Positions 54,970 through 63,159 of a DNA stretch of 64,000 bases are shown here, in pieces. The notes under the pieces are model-generated. The model made no database searches, was not told where the DNA came from, and saw only the letters and a program-made list of their open reading frames with translations. Source of the stretch: Roseiarcus sp963721905 (GTDB lineage: Bacteria; Pseudomonadota; Alphaproteobacteria; Rhizobiales; Beijerinckiaceae); the NCBI GenBank assembly GCA_963721905.1, contig CAVRMF010000017.1, positions 48,472 to 112,471 of the forward strand, in the 5' to 3' direction. Each line of letters begins with the position of its first letter. Position 1 is the stretch's first letter. A program made the position numbers and the translations under genes.

Positions 54970-56088
54970 CTATTGGGAAACACCCCAGATTTGCAGGTAG
55001 TGCTTCTTATAGTCGTTGCTGGGAATGAAGGTGTTCTGGTCTCCCCCTTCGGAGTGAATGTTCTCTTTGGTCACCAGGAAGGGCGGCTGCACGAATCCAC
55101 TCGGCGGCGCGCCGTGAAAGGCGCGATTGAGCTCGTCGACCGCCTGGTAGGCCTGCAATTCGATCGGCTCGGAAACCGTAACCACCTGGTACTGATCGCC
55201 CTTGCGGATCCGATCGTAAGCGGAGCGATTGCCGTCCGCTCCGATCAGTTTGACCTGATCCGGAGAGACGCCGCCGGAGCGCAGCACCGGAACGGCGAAA
55301 TCCCAATCGTTATCGCCGACAGACGTGCCATAGAACGGCAGGCCGAACCGTTGAACCCAGCTTGTCGTCAACTGCGGCTGCCGCTGCGCCGCCTCGGACG
55401 CCGGCGAGTTGACGTAGTCGAGCACTTTGCACGTGCTGCACTTCTCGATCTCCGCCTTCGTCGCCATCGATTTCACTTCGGCGATCGCGTACTCGTTGTG
55501 CGTGAGGATGACGACGCGCGCCTTGCCGTCGGAATCGGCGATGGCCCACGCGCCCTCCGCCTGACCGATCGCCCTCGGATCCTCCTCGATGTTGACGAAG
55601 AGGTTGAGGTCCGGCTGAGGACCCGGCAGCCCCGCCGCATGAAGTCCGACAAAACTGATCCCTTGAGCGACTCCGGCCTTGATTGGATCCTTGAGGCTGG
55701 CGGCGTCGGCAAACAGTGCGATGCCGTTAGGCTTCAGGGCGATCGCCTGGTTCATTCCGGCGAGCCACGAGGTCGGGCTGCCTTTGCCATCGATGATCGT
55801 CACTTTCCATCCGATCTTCTCCGCGGCCTGTTTGATATAGACGCCGTAGAGATGAGAGATGTCGTTTTGCTCATCTCCAGACAGAAAGACGATGGATTTG
55901 CCGGCGTCCGGTTTGGGCGCGGACGTCGGGCCCTCCCATTTTGTCTGCGGACCGGAAAAGCGCGCCACGTCCGCCTTCGCTTGCGCGACGACGTCTTGGG
56001 CCCGAGCAGTTGGCGACAGCGCCATCACGGCGATCGCCGAGAATGCTGAAGCGACGAGCAGCTTTTGATTAGCAGTCTTTGGTCTCAT
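54970..56088 (-). CDS. sugar ABC transporter substrate-binding protein
   Basis: Periplasmic binding protein of 372 residues of the RbsB type. The signal peptide is MRPKTANQKLLVASAFSAIA plus VMALSPTARAQ. GKSIVFLSGDEQNDISHLYG and IKQAAEKIGWKVTIIDG resemble the opening strands of periplasmic sugar-binding proteins (Peripla_BP_4). Two close cysteines (CSTC) near residue 205 are unusual and may form a disulfide. A ribosome site (AGGAGGA) precedes the start. The ligand is unknown; the LacI gene 31 bases upstream and the cyclase gene downstream suggest a sugar acid, lactone or amide. Confidence 0.87.
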   Translation of the reverse strand: MRPKTANQKLLVASAFSAIAVMALSPTARAQDVVAQAKADVARFSGPQTKWEGPTSAPKPDAGKSIVFLSGDEQNDISHLYGVYIKQAAEKIGWKVTIIDGKGSPTSWLAGMNQAIALKPNGIALFADAASLKDPIKAGVAQGISFVGLHAAGLPGPQPDLNLFVNIEEDPRAIGQAEGAWAIADSDGKARVVILTHNEYAIAEVKSMATKAEIEKCSTCKVLDYVNSPASEAAQRQPQLTTSWVQRFGLPFYGTSVGDNDWDFAVPVLRSGGVSPDQVKLIGADGNRSAYDRIRKGDQYQVVTVSEPIELQAYQAVDELNRAFHGAPPSGFVQPPFLVTKENIHSEGGDQNTFIPSNDYKKHYLQIWGVSQ

Positions 56089-56119
56089 TGGCTTTCCTCC
56101 TCCTTTGGTAATCCCGCTG

Positions 56120-57169
56120 TTATCTCAGTTGCTCAATACGGGACGGTTGAGCGACCTTGGCCGAATGGGCGCCGCAGCTCGAGCGAATAATCAGCCGCGG
56201 CGGCAAGATGACGCTTTCCGGGGCGCCGCCTGGCGACTTGATCCGTCGTAGCAGCAGATTGGCGGCCTCTTCGCCGATCTGGCGCGCTCCGATGTCGATG
56301 GTGGTCAAGCCGGGGCGCGAATGCGCGGCCTCGGGAATATTGTCGAAGCCGATGACCGCGCGGTCTTTGCCCGCGACGAGTCCCCGGTCGCTCAGCCCGA
56401 CAATGACCCCGATGGCGCAAAGGTCATTGTGGCAAATGATGGCCGTCGGGCTGTCACGTCCGCCTTCCAATAATCGCTCGACCGCGCGCTCGCCGTCCTC
56501 GCGCGTCGGCAGGCAGTCGATGATCGGCCCGATCGGCAGTCCATAGCGCGTCAAAGTCTCGCGGTAGGCGCTGGCGCGATCCCGGGCTGGTGAAGCGTGA
56601 CGGCCGCCGCCGACAAAAGCGATGCGCCGGTGCCCCAATCGAATCGCATGTTCGACCGCCAGCCTCATTCCCAGCCGGAAATCGGCGCCGACATGATCAT
56701 TGTCGCTGCGGCCGAGCCGGCGCAGAACCTGAACCACGGGCAAGCGGAAGCGTTGAAGCCTCTCGATCAGGTCGACCTTTGTCCCCTCAGCAGGGCAAAG
56801 CAGCAGGCCGTCGACCCGATGCTCGCACATTCGTTCAACAAAACGATCCTGACGGGCTGGAGACTCGGCGGTGTTGGCGAGGAAGCTGACCCAGCCTGCG
56901 CGATCGAGCGCGTCATCGATGCCGGCAGTGAGTTCGGCGTAGAACGGATTGGTGATTTCGCAGACGACCAGCCCAACCGTGTGGGTGATCCGCGCGCGAA
57001 GATTGGCGGCGGCCCGATCGTAGACGTAACCCAGCGAGTTGATCGAGGACTGCACACGTTCTCGCGTCGGCGCCGCGACGAGCGGATTGTTCCGCAGGAC
57101 AAGCGACACGGTCGCCCGCGATACGCCGGCAGACCTGGCGATGTCCTTCAGCGTAATCCGCCCACGCAT
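56120..57169 (-). CDS. LacI-family transcriptional regulator
   Basis: Repressor of 349 residues from the ATG at 57169; a start at 57226 would add 19 residues that are not family-like. The N-terminal helix-turn-helix is TLKDIARSAGVSRATVSLVL, a standard LacI recognition unit, followed by the hinge and a sugar-binding core (THTVGLVVCEITNPFYAELT; IIGFDNIPEAAHSRPGLTTI). It is the first gene of the minus-strand operon, so it probably represses its own promoter as well as the sugar transporter behind it. A palindrome upstream is a good operator candidate. Confidence 0.88.
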   Translation of the reverse strand: MRGRITLKDIARSAGVSRATVSLVLRNNPLVAAPTRERVQSSINSLGYVYDRAAANLRARITHTVGLVVCEITNPFYAELTAGIDDALDRAGWVSFLANTAESPARQDRFVERMCEHRVDGLLLCPAEGTKVDLIERLQRFRLPVVQVLRRLGRSDNDHVGADFRLGMRLAVEHAIRLGHRRIAFVGGGRHASPARDRASAYRETLTRYGLPIGPIIDCLPTREDGERAVERLLEGGRDSPTAIICHNDLCAIGVIVGLSDRGLVAGKDRAVIGFDNIPEAAHSRPGLTTIDIGARQIGEEAANLLLRRIKSPGGAPESVILPPRLIIRSSCGAHSAKVAQPSRIEQLR

Positions 57170-57256
57170 ATTGGCCGCACTCCGGCGCGCCGGCGGCTCG
57201 CAAATCGAGGTCTCCAAGGAAACCATGAGACCGGCGCGCGCTTGAGGGCATTGTAT

Positions 57257-57274
57257 ATTTAGATCGGTCTAAAT
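57257..57274. promoter_or_regulatory. palindromic operator candidate upstream of LacI gene
   Basis: ATTTAGA (57257-57263), TCGG, TCTAAAT (57268-57274) is a perfect 7-base inverted repeat with a 4-base centre, in an AT-rich patch upstream of the LacI-family start. LacI-type operators are palindromes of this size, so the site fits autoregulation. Confidence 0.6.
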
Positions 57275-57460
57275 TATGGCGCCAGGGGCGCTGGACGCCG
57301 CGATCGAGAGTTCGGGCCGACCGGTTTGGGTCGAGAGGCCCAGCGCTTTGACGAGTGGATCGATTGAAGGTCCTTTTTGCCGATATGGTCGCTGCGCGTC
57401 GCCAACATGCGCGGCAGAAGCTCTATGCGACGCCAGCGCGCGATGGAGTAGCCGACGGCC

Positions 57461-57574
57461 ATGCTGCCGGAGATGCAGACGCCGGCCAAGCGTTACGGCC
57501 TCATCGGACTGAGCGATTTCGAGGCGCTCGACGCGTCCATCCGTCGCAACAGTCCCGCCCACGCTTGCGAATGA
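57461..57574 (+). pseudogene. short plus-strand frame of 37 residues, possibly a gene remnant
   Basis: The frame MLPEMQTPAKRYGLIGLSDF and following EALDASIRRNSPAHACE has a coding-like codon use (GC at third positions) and its TGA overlaps the acyltransferase ATG (ATGA), as genuine neighbours do here. I recognise no family. The sequence upstream does not extend it convincingly, so it may be the tail of a truncated gene. Confidence 0.3.
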
Positions 57575-58515
57575 GCCGACGACGCAATAAGAAACGAACC
57601 CCTGAGGTCGAAGTCGGCCATGTCTCTGAGGCTGCTGATCGTCTCATGAACTTTCCCAAGAAGTTGCGTCTTCGGTTGGAATTTGCGGCGCTCTGGCTGG
57701 CGGTCGTCATCGCGCGCGCCATGCCCCTGCAGGCGGCTTCATGGGTGTCCGGAAAGCTCTGGCGCCTCATCGCTCCGCGCCTTAGGCGACAAAAGCGCGC
57801 GCTCGCGAATCTCGAACGTGCTTTTCCCGAGAAATCGCGGGACGAGCGCAAGGCGATCGCGGCGGTGATGTGGGAAAACCTCGGGCGGACCTTCGCGGAG
57901 AGTTTTCGCATCGAGACGCTGACGGACAGCGACCGCATCGTCTTCGAGCCCGCCGAAGACTTCGAAAGGGTTGCCGGGGGCGCGAAGCCCTTCATCGTCT
58001 GCGGACTTCACTTGGGAAACTGGGAGATCCTGGCGCATGGCGGCCAGCGACTGGGCGTCTCCCTCATGGGCGTCTATCAGCGAGTGTCGAACCCGCATGT
58101 CGAAGCGCTGCTCCGCAGCCTGCGCGAACCGCTCTACAAGGCAGGCTTGATGCCCAAGACTCCGGTGACCGCCCGGGCGCTCTTGCGGGCCATCAAGGAC
58201 GGCGCCTGCCCGTGCTTCCTTGCCGATCTCCGTGACGACCGCGGAGCGCCCGTGTCCTTCTTCGGCATGCCGGCGCGGTCGAATGTCTTTCCCGCGCTCC
58301 TCGCCCGCACGACGAACGTTCCTCTCTACGCCGGCGCCGTCTTCCGTCGTCCGGGCGCGCGCTTCAGCATCCGCATCGCGCCGATCCCGGTTCCACGCAC
58401 CCATGACCGCGACGCCGATGCAGTGGCGGCGACCGAGACCCTGCAACGCCAATATGAAGCCTTCATCCGCGAAGCGCCCGAACAATGGATGTGGGCGCAC
58501 GGCAAGTGGGACTAG
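57571..58515 (+). CDS. LpxL/LpxM-type lipid A acyltransferase family protein
   Basis: Inner-membrane acyltransferase of about 314 residues from ATG 57571; ATG 57646 (MNFPKKLRLR) would be a shorter option. The N-terminal hydrophobic helix (FAALWLAVVIARAMPLQAAS) anchors it. The catalytic HX4(D/E) motif is His147 and Glu152 in GLHLGNWEIL. FLADLRDDRGAPVSFFGMPA and EQWMWAHGKW complete the LpxL_LpxM pattern. Members attach secondary fatty acids to lipid A. The stop converges with the end of the phoB stump on the other strand, overlapping by two bases. Confidence 0.85.
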   Translation: MSRRRNKKRTPEVEVGHVSEAADRLMNFPKKLRLRLEFAALWLAVVIARAMPLQAASWVSGKLWRLIAPRLRRQKRALANLERAFPEKSRDERKAIAAVMWENLGRTFAESFRIETLTDSDRIVFEPAEDFERVAGGAKPFIVCGLHLGNWEILAHGGQRLGVSLMGVYQRVSNPHVEALLRSLREPLYKAGLMPKTPVTARALLRAIKDGACPCFLADLRDDRGAPVSFFGMPARSNVFPALLARTTNVPLYAGAVFRRPGARFSIRIAPIPVPRTHDRDADAVAATETLQRQYEAFIREAPEQWMWAHGKWD

Positions 58516-58613
58516 GCGAGCAGCAGCGCCAGATCCGATTCGTCCTCGACGACGACGATGCGGGGCTCCGAGGCGGCCTTGGGACGGCCAAGGGCCTTTC
58601 GGGCCTCGTTCAT
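58512..58613 (-). pseudogene. phoB: phoB N-terminal stump
   Basis: Thirty-three codons after an ATGA overlap with the phoU stop: MNEARKALGRPKAASEPR followed by IVVVEDESDLALLLA and a stop. The second part is the first strand of a PhoB-type receiver with the acidic pair ED, which normally continues with YNLEAEG. Here it stops at the edge of the acyltransferase gene. Gene order phoU-phoB is common, so this is the truncated remnant of phoB, cut after about codon 33. Confidence 0.6.
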
Positions 58614-59332
58614 TCGTCGGCCCCAGCGGCGCTGAGATCGATGTCGTTCTCCGGGCGCCTGTGCGGCCGATCGGTCGGCATCGAATTCCCCGTGACCAAA
58701 TAGACCACCGTTTCGGCGATGTTGGTGGCGTGGTCGCCGATCCGCTCGATGTTCTTGGAGCAGAAGAGGAGATGCGCGCTGAACGAGATGTTGCGAGGAT
58801 CCTCCATCATATGGGTGAGGAGGTCGCGGAAGACGGAGTCCTCCAGCTCGTCAAGATCGACGTCGCGCTGCCACACTTCGCGGGCGCGCACCTCGTCGCG
58901 CTGCGCATAGGCGTCGAGCACGTCCTTCAAGAGTTCGGTCGCCACGTCATTCATATGCTTGAGCCCGATAATGGCGCGAGGAACCCTCGCCTTCGTGCCA
59001 ACCTTCACCGTACGCTTGGCGATATTCTTGGCGAGATCGCCGACCCGTTCGAGGTCGCCGGCGATACGGATGGCGCCGATCAGTTGGCGCAGGTCAATGG
59101 CCACCGGCTGGCGGCGCACGATGGTCATCACCGCCATGTCTTCGATTTCGCGCTGGAGCGCGTCGAGGCGCAAATCGGTCGCGACGACCTCATGCGCGAG
59201 CACGGTGTCGGCGTTGGCCAAAGCGTCCATAGCGTCGATCACCATCTTCTCCGCGATGCCGCCCATTTCGGCGATCCGGCGTCCCAGCGCGTCGAGTTCC
59301 TTGTCGTAGGCCTTAACCGTATGGTCGACCAT
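58610..59332 (-). CDS. phoU: phosphate transport accessory protein PhoU
   Basis: Soluble helical regulator of 240 residues that links the Pst phosphate transporter to the PhoR/PhoB signalling system. The start is ATG 59332 (MVDHTVKAYDKEL); the longer frame to 59461 adds a stretch that does not fit. DLRQLIGAIRIAGDLERVGDLAKNIAKR (two runs) and a second copy HLLFCSKNIERIGDHATNIAE give the two PhoU domains with ExxxD metal motifs. The expected neighbours pstSCAB and an intact phoB are not in this window. Confidence 0.9.
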   Translation of the reverse strand: MVDHTVKAYDKELDALGRRIAEMGGIAEKMVIDAMDALANADTVLAHEVVATDLRLDALQREIEDMAVMTIVRRQPVAIDLRQLIGAIRIAGDLERVGDLAKNIAKRTVKVGTKARVPRAIIGLKHMNDVATELLKDVLDAYAQRDEVRAREVWQRDVDLDELEDSVFRDLLTHMMEDPRNISFSAHLLFCSKNIERIGDHATNIAETVVYLVTGNSMPTDRPHRRPENDIDLSAAGADE

Positions 59333-59529
59333 GGCTCTCATTTCCCAACCGAAGCCTCTGATGACGTTGCCGCAATTACACGACTTCCCTGGCCGCCGTC
59401 TATTTGACGAGTTCAATGTCGCGCCGGTCCAGATTGGCGGCCAAGCGCGCCTCGAATTCATGATGGGCCACCGCGGCTCCTAAGACGAGGATCGCGGCGC
59501 TTCGCACGAGCGTCGCCGCTCTCTTCCCG

Positions 59530-59567
59530 GCGCGTCGAGTTCCTTGTCGAAGGCCTTAACCGTATGG
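59530..59567. repeat. 38-base direct repeat of the phoU 5' end
   Basis: The sequence matches 59287-59324, inside the start of phoU, in 37 of 38 positions, in the same orientation 243 bases away. On the minus strand it would encode HTVKAFDKELDA. It lies five bases after the end of the SGNH hydrolase gene, so a partial phoU copy abuts that gene. Confidence 0.8.
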
Positions 59568-59571
59568 ACCG

Positions 59572-60216
59572 CTATCCTCGGGCGCCTTCATCCATCACCA
59601 AATCCGCCACAGCCCGCCCCAGAATTTCGTGTTGCGATTGTTCCAGATGGACACCGTCAACCGAACTTGAGCTAACAAGATTGCTGGTATCAAGGAAGAC
59701 AGCGCCCGAATACTGCGCATATTTTCCAATTGCAGAAGGCAGGCTTAATGACTTCGCGTGGGCTCCCGCGAAGATGCGAGCGAAGACTCCAACCTCTATA
59801 ATTGTAGGTGGGCCGATGACGATGATCGTCGGAGCGATCTTCTGACTTCGAGTCAAATTGCGTGTCCGATCGATCAGCAACTCGATACCTTGACCAACAT
59901 CCTCAGCGTCGACGTTGAATTTTTTTTTGAGATCGTTTGTACCGAGCATTACGATGATTACGTCCAGCGGCTGATGGCTTTCGAGGCACGGCTGTAAATA
60001 GTCAACGCCGGACATATGGCGTCCACGTAACGGGTCAGGCCAGACGGTCGTTCGACCCGGCAATCCCTCATCGATGACTCTCCACTCTCGACCAAGCCGC
60101 TGTTGCACGACACCTGGCCAGCGCGCGTAGAAATCGAAGCGGCGCTTTTCCCGCAAATCAGTCATCGGCACCACGCCCCAAGTGTTTGAGTTGCCGTAAC
60201 ATAACACCGATTTCAT
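59572..60216 (-). CDS. SGNH/GDSL-type hydrolase
   Basis: Esterase of 214 residues. Ser10 in CYGNSNTWG is the SGNH nucleophile, GTND (92-95) supplies the Asn block, and Asp187 with His190 in SVDGVHL completes the triad. The N-terminus and length match arylesterase/acyl-CoA thioesterase-like members with no signal peptide. It is less GC-rich than the upstream phoU gene. It is divergent from the GntR-type regulator, sharing the intergenic region, and could deacylate or de-esterify the sugar imported by the adjacent transporter. Confidence 0.87.
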   Translation of the reverse strand: MKSVLCYGNSNTWGVVPMTDLREKRRFDFYARWPGVVQQRLGREWRVIDEGLPGRTTVWPDPLRGRHMSGVDYLQPCLESHQPLDVIIVMLGTNDLKKKFNVDAEDVGQGIELLIDRTRNLTRSQKIAPTIIVIGPPTIIEVGVFARIFAGAHAKSLSLPSAIGKYAQYSGAVFLDTSNLVSSSSVDGVHLEQSQHEILGRAVADLVMDEGARG

Positions 60217-60269
60217 TCAGGAATCTCCGCGCCCGCCTTTGTCAAAGGCAACGGCTTGCATTCTGCCAT

Positions 60270-60300
60270 TTAATCTGATAAATAGGATAAAACAGATTAA
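60270..60300. promoter_or_regulatory. inverted repeat in the SGNH/GntR intergenic region
   Basis: TTAATCTG (60270-60277) and CAGATTAA (60293-60300) form a perfect 8-base inverted repeat with a 15-base spacer in AT-rich sequence. It lies 20 bases upstream of the GTG of the GntR gene and 54 bases upstream of the divergent hydrolase gene. It is a good operator candidate for the regulator. Confidence 0.6.
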
Positions 60301-60319
60301 ACGAAAGAGGTCAATCGCT

Positions 60320-61033
60320 GTGACGCTTTCAATTAGCCCGGGCCGAAATCTCACATGGGAGGTGGTCAACGATCTCGGCGGCCAGATCGTTCGCGGGGAT
60401 TATGCGCCAGGCGATATGATTCCGAACGAGGCATCACTCGGTAAGGAATTTGGAGTCGGGAGAAGTGCGGTCAGAGAGGCTGTAAAGATGTTGACGGGCA
60501 AGGGTCTGGTAGACCCTCGGCCTAAACGGGGCACAGCAGTGTTGCCGCCGATCCACTGGAACTTCTTGGACGCGGACGTGCTGTCTTGGGCGCTCGACGG
60601 AGGTCCGGATAAGTCCTTCTTTATAGAATTGATCCAGATGCGTAGTGCAATCGAGCCTGAATCGGCGGCGCTAGCGGCCGAACGACAGAATTCCAACGAC
60701 ATCGCTGCGATTCGGAGAGCATTCGAGCGTCTCAAACGTGCCGATGAGGACCAACTCGATCTGGTATCGCCGGACCTTGAATTTCATACAGCCATCGTGG
60801 TGGCAAGCGGCAATCGCTTCATGCGCCCACTCTTGACCGTCCACGAAGCCGCTCTGAAGTCGAGCTTTCGGGTAACGAACGCGGCCTTCGGTCACAAATT
60901 CAACCTCGCCGCTCATGAAAAGATCCTCCACGCGATCGAGCGTGGGCGGCCCGATCTGGCGCGCCGATCCGCGCGGGCTTTGCTGGATGCGTCCCGCGAA
61001 GTTTTCAAAACAGGGAAGGGGGTAAGGCAGTAA
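60320..61033 (+). CDS. GntR-family regulator, FadR subgroup
   Basis: Regulator of 237 residues from the GTG at 60320, which follows AGAGG; a TTG at 60239 would add 27 residues over the inverted repeat. The winged helix-turn-helix reads SLGKEFGVGRSAVREAVKML, and the C-terminal FCD domain has FHTAIVVASGNRFM and AAHEKILHAI with the metal-binding Asp and His pattern. FadR/LldR-like proteins sense small acids or sugar acids. It precedes a sugar ABC operon on the same strand by 72 bases and probably controls it. Confidence 0.87.
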   Translation: MTLSISPGRNLTWEVVNDLGGQIVRGDYAPGDMIPNEASLGKEFGVGRSAVREAVKMLTGKGLVDPRPKRGTAVLPPIHWNFLDADVLSWALDGGPDKSFFIELIQMRSAIEPESAALAAERQNSNDIAAIRRAFERLKRADEDQLDLVSPDLEFHTAIVVASGNRFMRPLLTVHEAALKSSFRVTNAAFGHKFNLAAHEKILHAIERGRPDLARRSARALLDASREVFKTGKGVRQ

Positions 61034-61105
61034 GGCAGGTTAGCAAAATCAGTCGTCGGCCAGCTCAACGAAGAAGCGGCTTTTGTCACACAAGGGAGAG
61101 AAACA

Positions 61106-62098
61106 ATGAAGACTCGTTCAATAGTGTCGGCGGTTACGGCGGTAGTGGCGCTCATTGTCCTTGGAGGGACGAATTCTGTCATGGCTAGCGATACCTCGAG
61201 CCAGAGGTACGTCATGGTGGTGCCGATTTCCGGGCATCCGTTTTGGGTCAACATTCGAAAGGGAGCCGAAGACGCCGCAAAACAGCTCGGTGTGAAATTC
61301 GAATTCACCGGTCCGGTCGAATTCGACAATCGAGCCCAACAACAACAGATCGAACAGATTGCTGTCACCAAGCCCGCTGCCTTTCTTACAGGCGCGTTCG
61401 ATCCCACTGCAAAAGACACCATAGATCGCGTGACCGAGATGGGCGTGCCAGTGGTAACTTTTGACTCCGACGCTCCCACATCCAAACGGATCTCGTTTAT
61501 TGGCCCAGATCACTACAAAGTGGGCTGGGAATACGGGAAGAAGATGGTTTCGTTTCTGAAGGAGAAAGGCAGGACATCGGGCAAAATCGGACTCATCACC
61601 GCGATCGACCAAACCAATCTGCAGGTCCGTATTAAAGGCCTGAACGATTATCTGGCAGCAAACGCAAAGGAATTCACCGTCGTCGACACCGAAGACAACC
61701 GGGGTGACGACCAAGTCACCGCCGAGCGCGCTAAGGCGATGATGACGGCCCACCCCGACATCGACGGGATCGTGGTCATCAACGCTGCGGCGTCAGGTCT
61801 GGGCACGGCCATAAAAGAACTTGGCTTAACCGGAAAAGTGGTCGTCGTCGCCTCCGACGTCTTCGATCCGATACTTTGCGCGATCGAAGCGGGGCAGATC
61901 CAGACGACATCCGCTGTCACAACCTATCTGGAAGGCTATCTCGCTCTGAAGTTCGCATACGATTATGTGAACGGAAACGTCAATAATGTCCCAGGCGCTT
62001 CCGTCGGCGTGAGCAAGCTTCCGCCGGTCGTCGATCCCGGTCTCTTCTTCATCGATAAGTCGAATGCCAACGTATTTCTTACAAAAGCCTGTCAATAA
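61106..62098 (+). CDS. sugar ABC transporter substrate-binding protein (RbsB-like)
   Basis: Periplasmic binding protein of 330 residues with a Sec signal ending at SVMAS. The start follows AGGGAGAG. RYVMVVPISGHPFWVNIRKG and QQQIEQIAVTKPAAFLTGAFD (two runs) show the Peripla_BP_4 (ribose/galactose-type) fold. VVVVASDVFDPILCAIEAGQ is the C-terminal ligand region. The ligand is not evident. A GC hairpin follows before the permease gene. Confidence 0.9.
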   Translation: MKTRSIVSAVTAVVALIVLGGTNSVMASDTSSQRYVMVVPISGHPFWVNIRKGAEDAAKQLGVKFEFTGPVEFDNRAQQQQIEQIAVTKPAAFLTGAFDPTAKDTIDRVTEMGVPVVTFDSDAPTSKRISFIGPDHYKVGWEYGKKMVSFLKEKGRTSGKIGLITAIDQTNLQVRIKGLNDYLAANAKEFTVVDTEDNRGDDQVTAERAKAMMTAHPDIDGIVVINAAASGLGTAIKELGLTGKVVVVASDVFDPILCAIEAGQIQTTSAVTTYLEGYLALKFAYDYVNGNVNNVPGASVGVSKLPPVVDPGLFFIDKSNANVFLTKACQ

Positions 62099-62118
62099 CA
62101 GGGCATCGACAATTCCGA

Positions 62119-62145
62119 GTGCGGTCGGCCGCGGCTCGGCCGCAC
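62119..62145 (+). terminator. intercistronic GC hairpin behind RbsB-like gene
   Basis: GTGCGGTCG (62119-62127) and CGGCCGCAC (62137-62145) form a 9-base stem with one G-T pair and a 9-base loop, 20 bases behind the binding-protein stop and 18 bases before the permease start. No T-run follows. It is the third such hairpin behind a binding-protein gene in the window. Confidence 0.55.
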
Positions 62146-62163
62146 CCGGTTCGGGGACAAGGA

Positions 62164-63159
62164 ATGAGTAGGCCACAAAGGAGCCAGTCCAAGCTGGCGC
62201 GGCATCTTTCTGTATTCGATTGGCGGTTTCTCGTTCACAACCGCGAGGTTACCGTCGTCATTTTGATCGTCGTTGCTTGTATCATCGCCGCTTCCCTGTC
62301 CCCGTATTTTTTCAGCCTCGCCAACTTGAAAAACGTGCTGATCTCATGCGCGGTTGAGGTGATTCTTGCGACGGGGTTGACACTCGTATTGGTGTCCGGC
62401 GGAATTGATCTATCCGTGGGCTCTGTGGTCGGCATGAGCGCGATCGTCATGGCGCTGCTCTTCGATGCCGGCTGGAGTGTACCGATTGCGGCCTTTGGAG
62501 CCCTAGGAGTAGGATTGCTCGCCGGCATCGCGAACGGCGTCCTTATTTCATATGCGGGTCTGAACCCGCTCGTAACCACTCTCGGCACGATGACAATCGG
62601 CCGCAGCGTCGTGTTCATCCTGTCCGGCGGCTATGCCTTCTCGGCGATCCCGCCCGCGTTCAAGGATGCCTTCAATGCTGAGGCGCTGATTGGCATGCCC
62701 AATCTCGTGTGGTTCTCCATCTTCCTGTTTGTCGTCTTTGACATCTTGATGCGGAACAACGTGTGGTTCCGCAAATTTCAGTTTCTTGGTGGAAGCGAGG
62801 TTGCCGCAATTCGTGCCGGGCTCGCCACCCGACGCCTGAAATTGCAGGCCTACGTGATCTGTTCTCTCCTTGCTTCCGTTGCCGCGATAACCACCGTCGC
62901 CCGCATGGGATCGGCGTTTCCAAACACGGGGACCGGCCTAGAGCTAAAGGTCATCACGGCTGTCATTGTCGGGGGGTGCTCAATCTATGGAGGAAGAGGC
63001 ACGGTTCTGGGATCGGCGCTGGGCGTGCTGTTTCTGAACCTGATCAGCAACGTCCTGGTGATCATGTCCTTCTCGGTTTATTGGCAAGGCGTTGCGGCAG
63101 GGAGCGTATTGATTTTGGCCACGCTGTCAGATGTGGCAGCGCAAAGAGCCAAAAGATGA
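62164..63159 (+). CDS. sugar ABC transporter permease (RbsC family)
   Basis: Inner-membrane permease of 331 residues from ATG 62164 after AAGGA; the longer frame to 62119 spans the hairpin. TLVLVSGGIDLSVGSVVGMS is the RbsC hallmark, followed by ANGVLISYAGLNPLVTTLGT. Around nine helices are seen. It overlaps the ATPase gene by ATGA. Confidence 0.9.
   Translation: MSRPQRSQSKLARHLSVFDWRFLVHNREVTVVILIVVACIIAASLSPYFFSLANLKNVLISCAVEVILATGLTLVLVSGGIDLSVGSVVGMSAIVMALLFDAGWSVPIAAFGALGVGLLAGIANGVLISYAGLNPLVTTLGTMTIGRSVVFILSGGYAFSAIPPAFKDAFNAEALIGMPNLVWFSIFLFVVFDILMRNNVWFRKFQFLGGSEVAAIRAGLATRRLKLQAYVICSLLASVAAITTVARMGSAFPNTGTGLELKVITAVIVGGCSIYGGRGTVLGSALGVLFLNLISNVLVIMSFSVYWQGVAAGSVLILATLSDVAAQRAKR

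Noticed and set aside
57355..57570. Longer upstream start of the acyltransferase (72 extra residues)
   Set aside because: The extra residues are basic and low-complexity, and the ATGA overlap at 57571 gives a better start.
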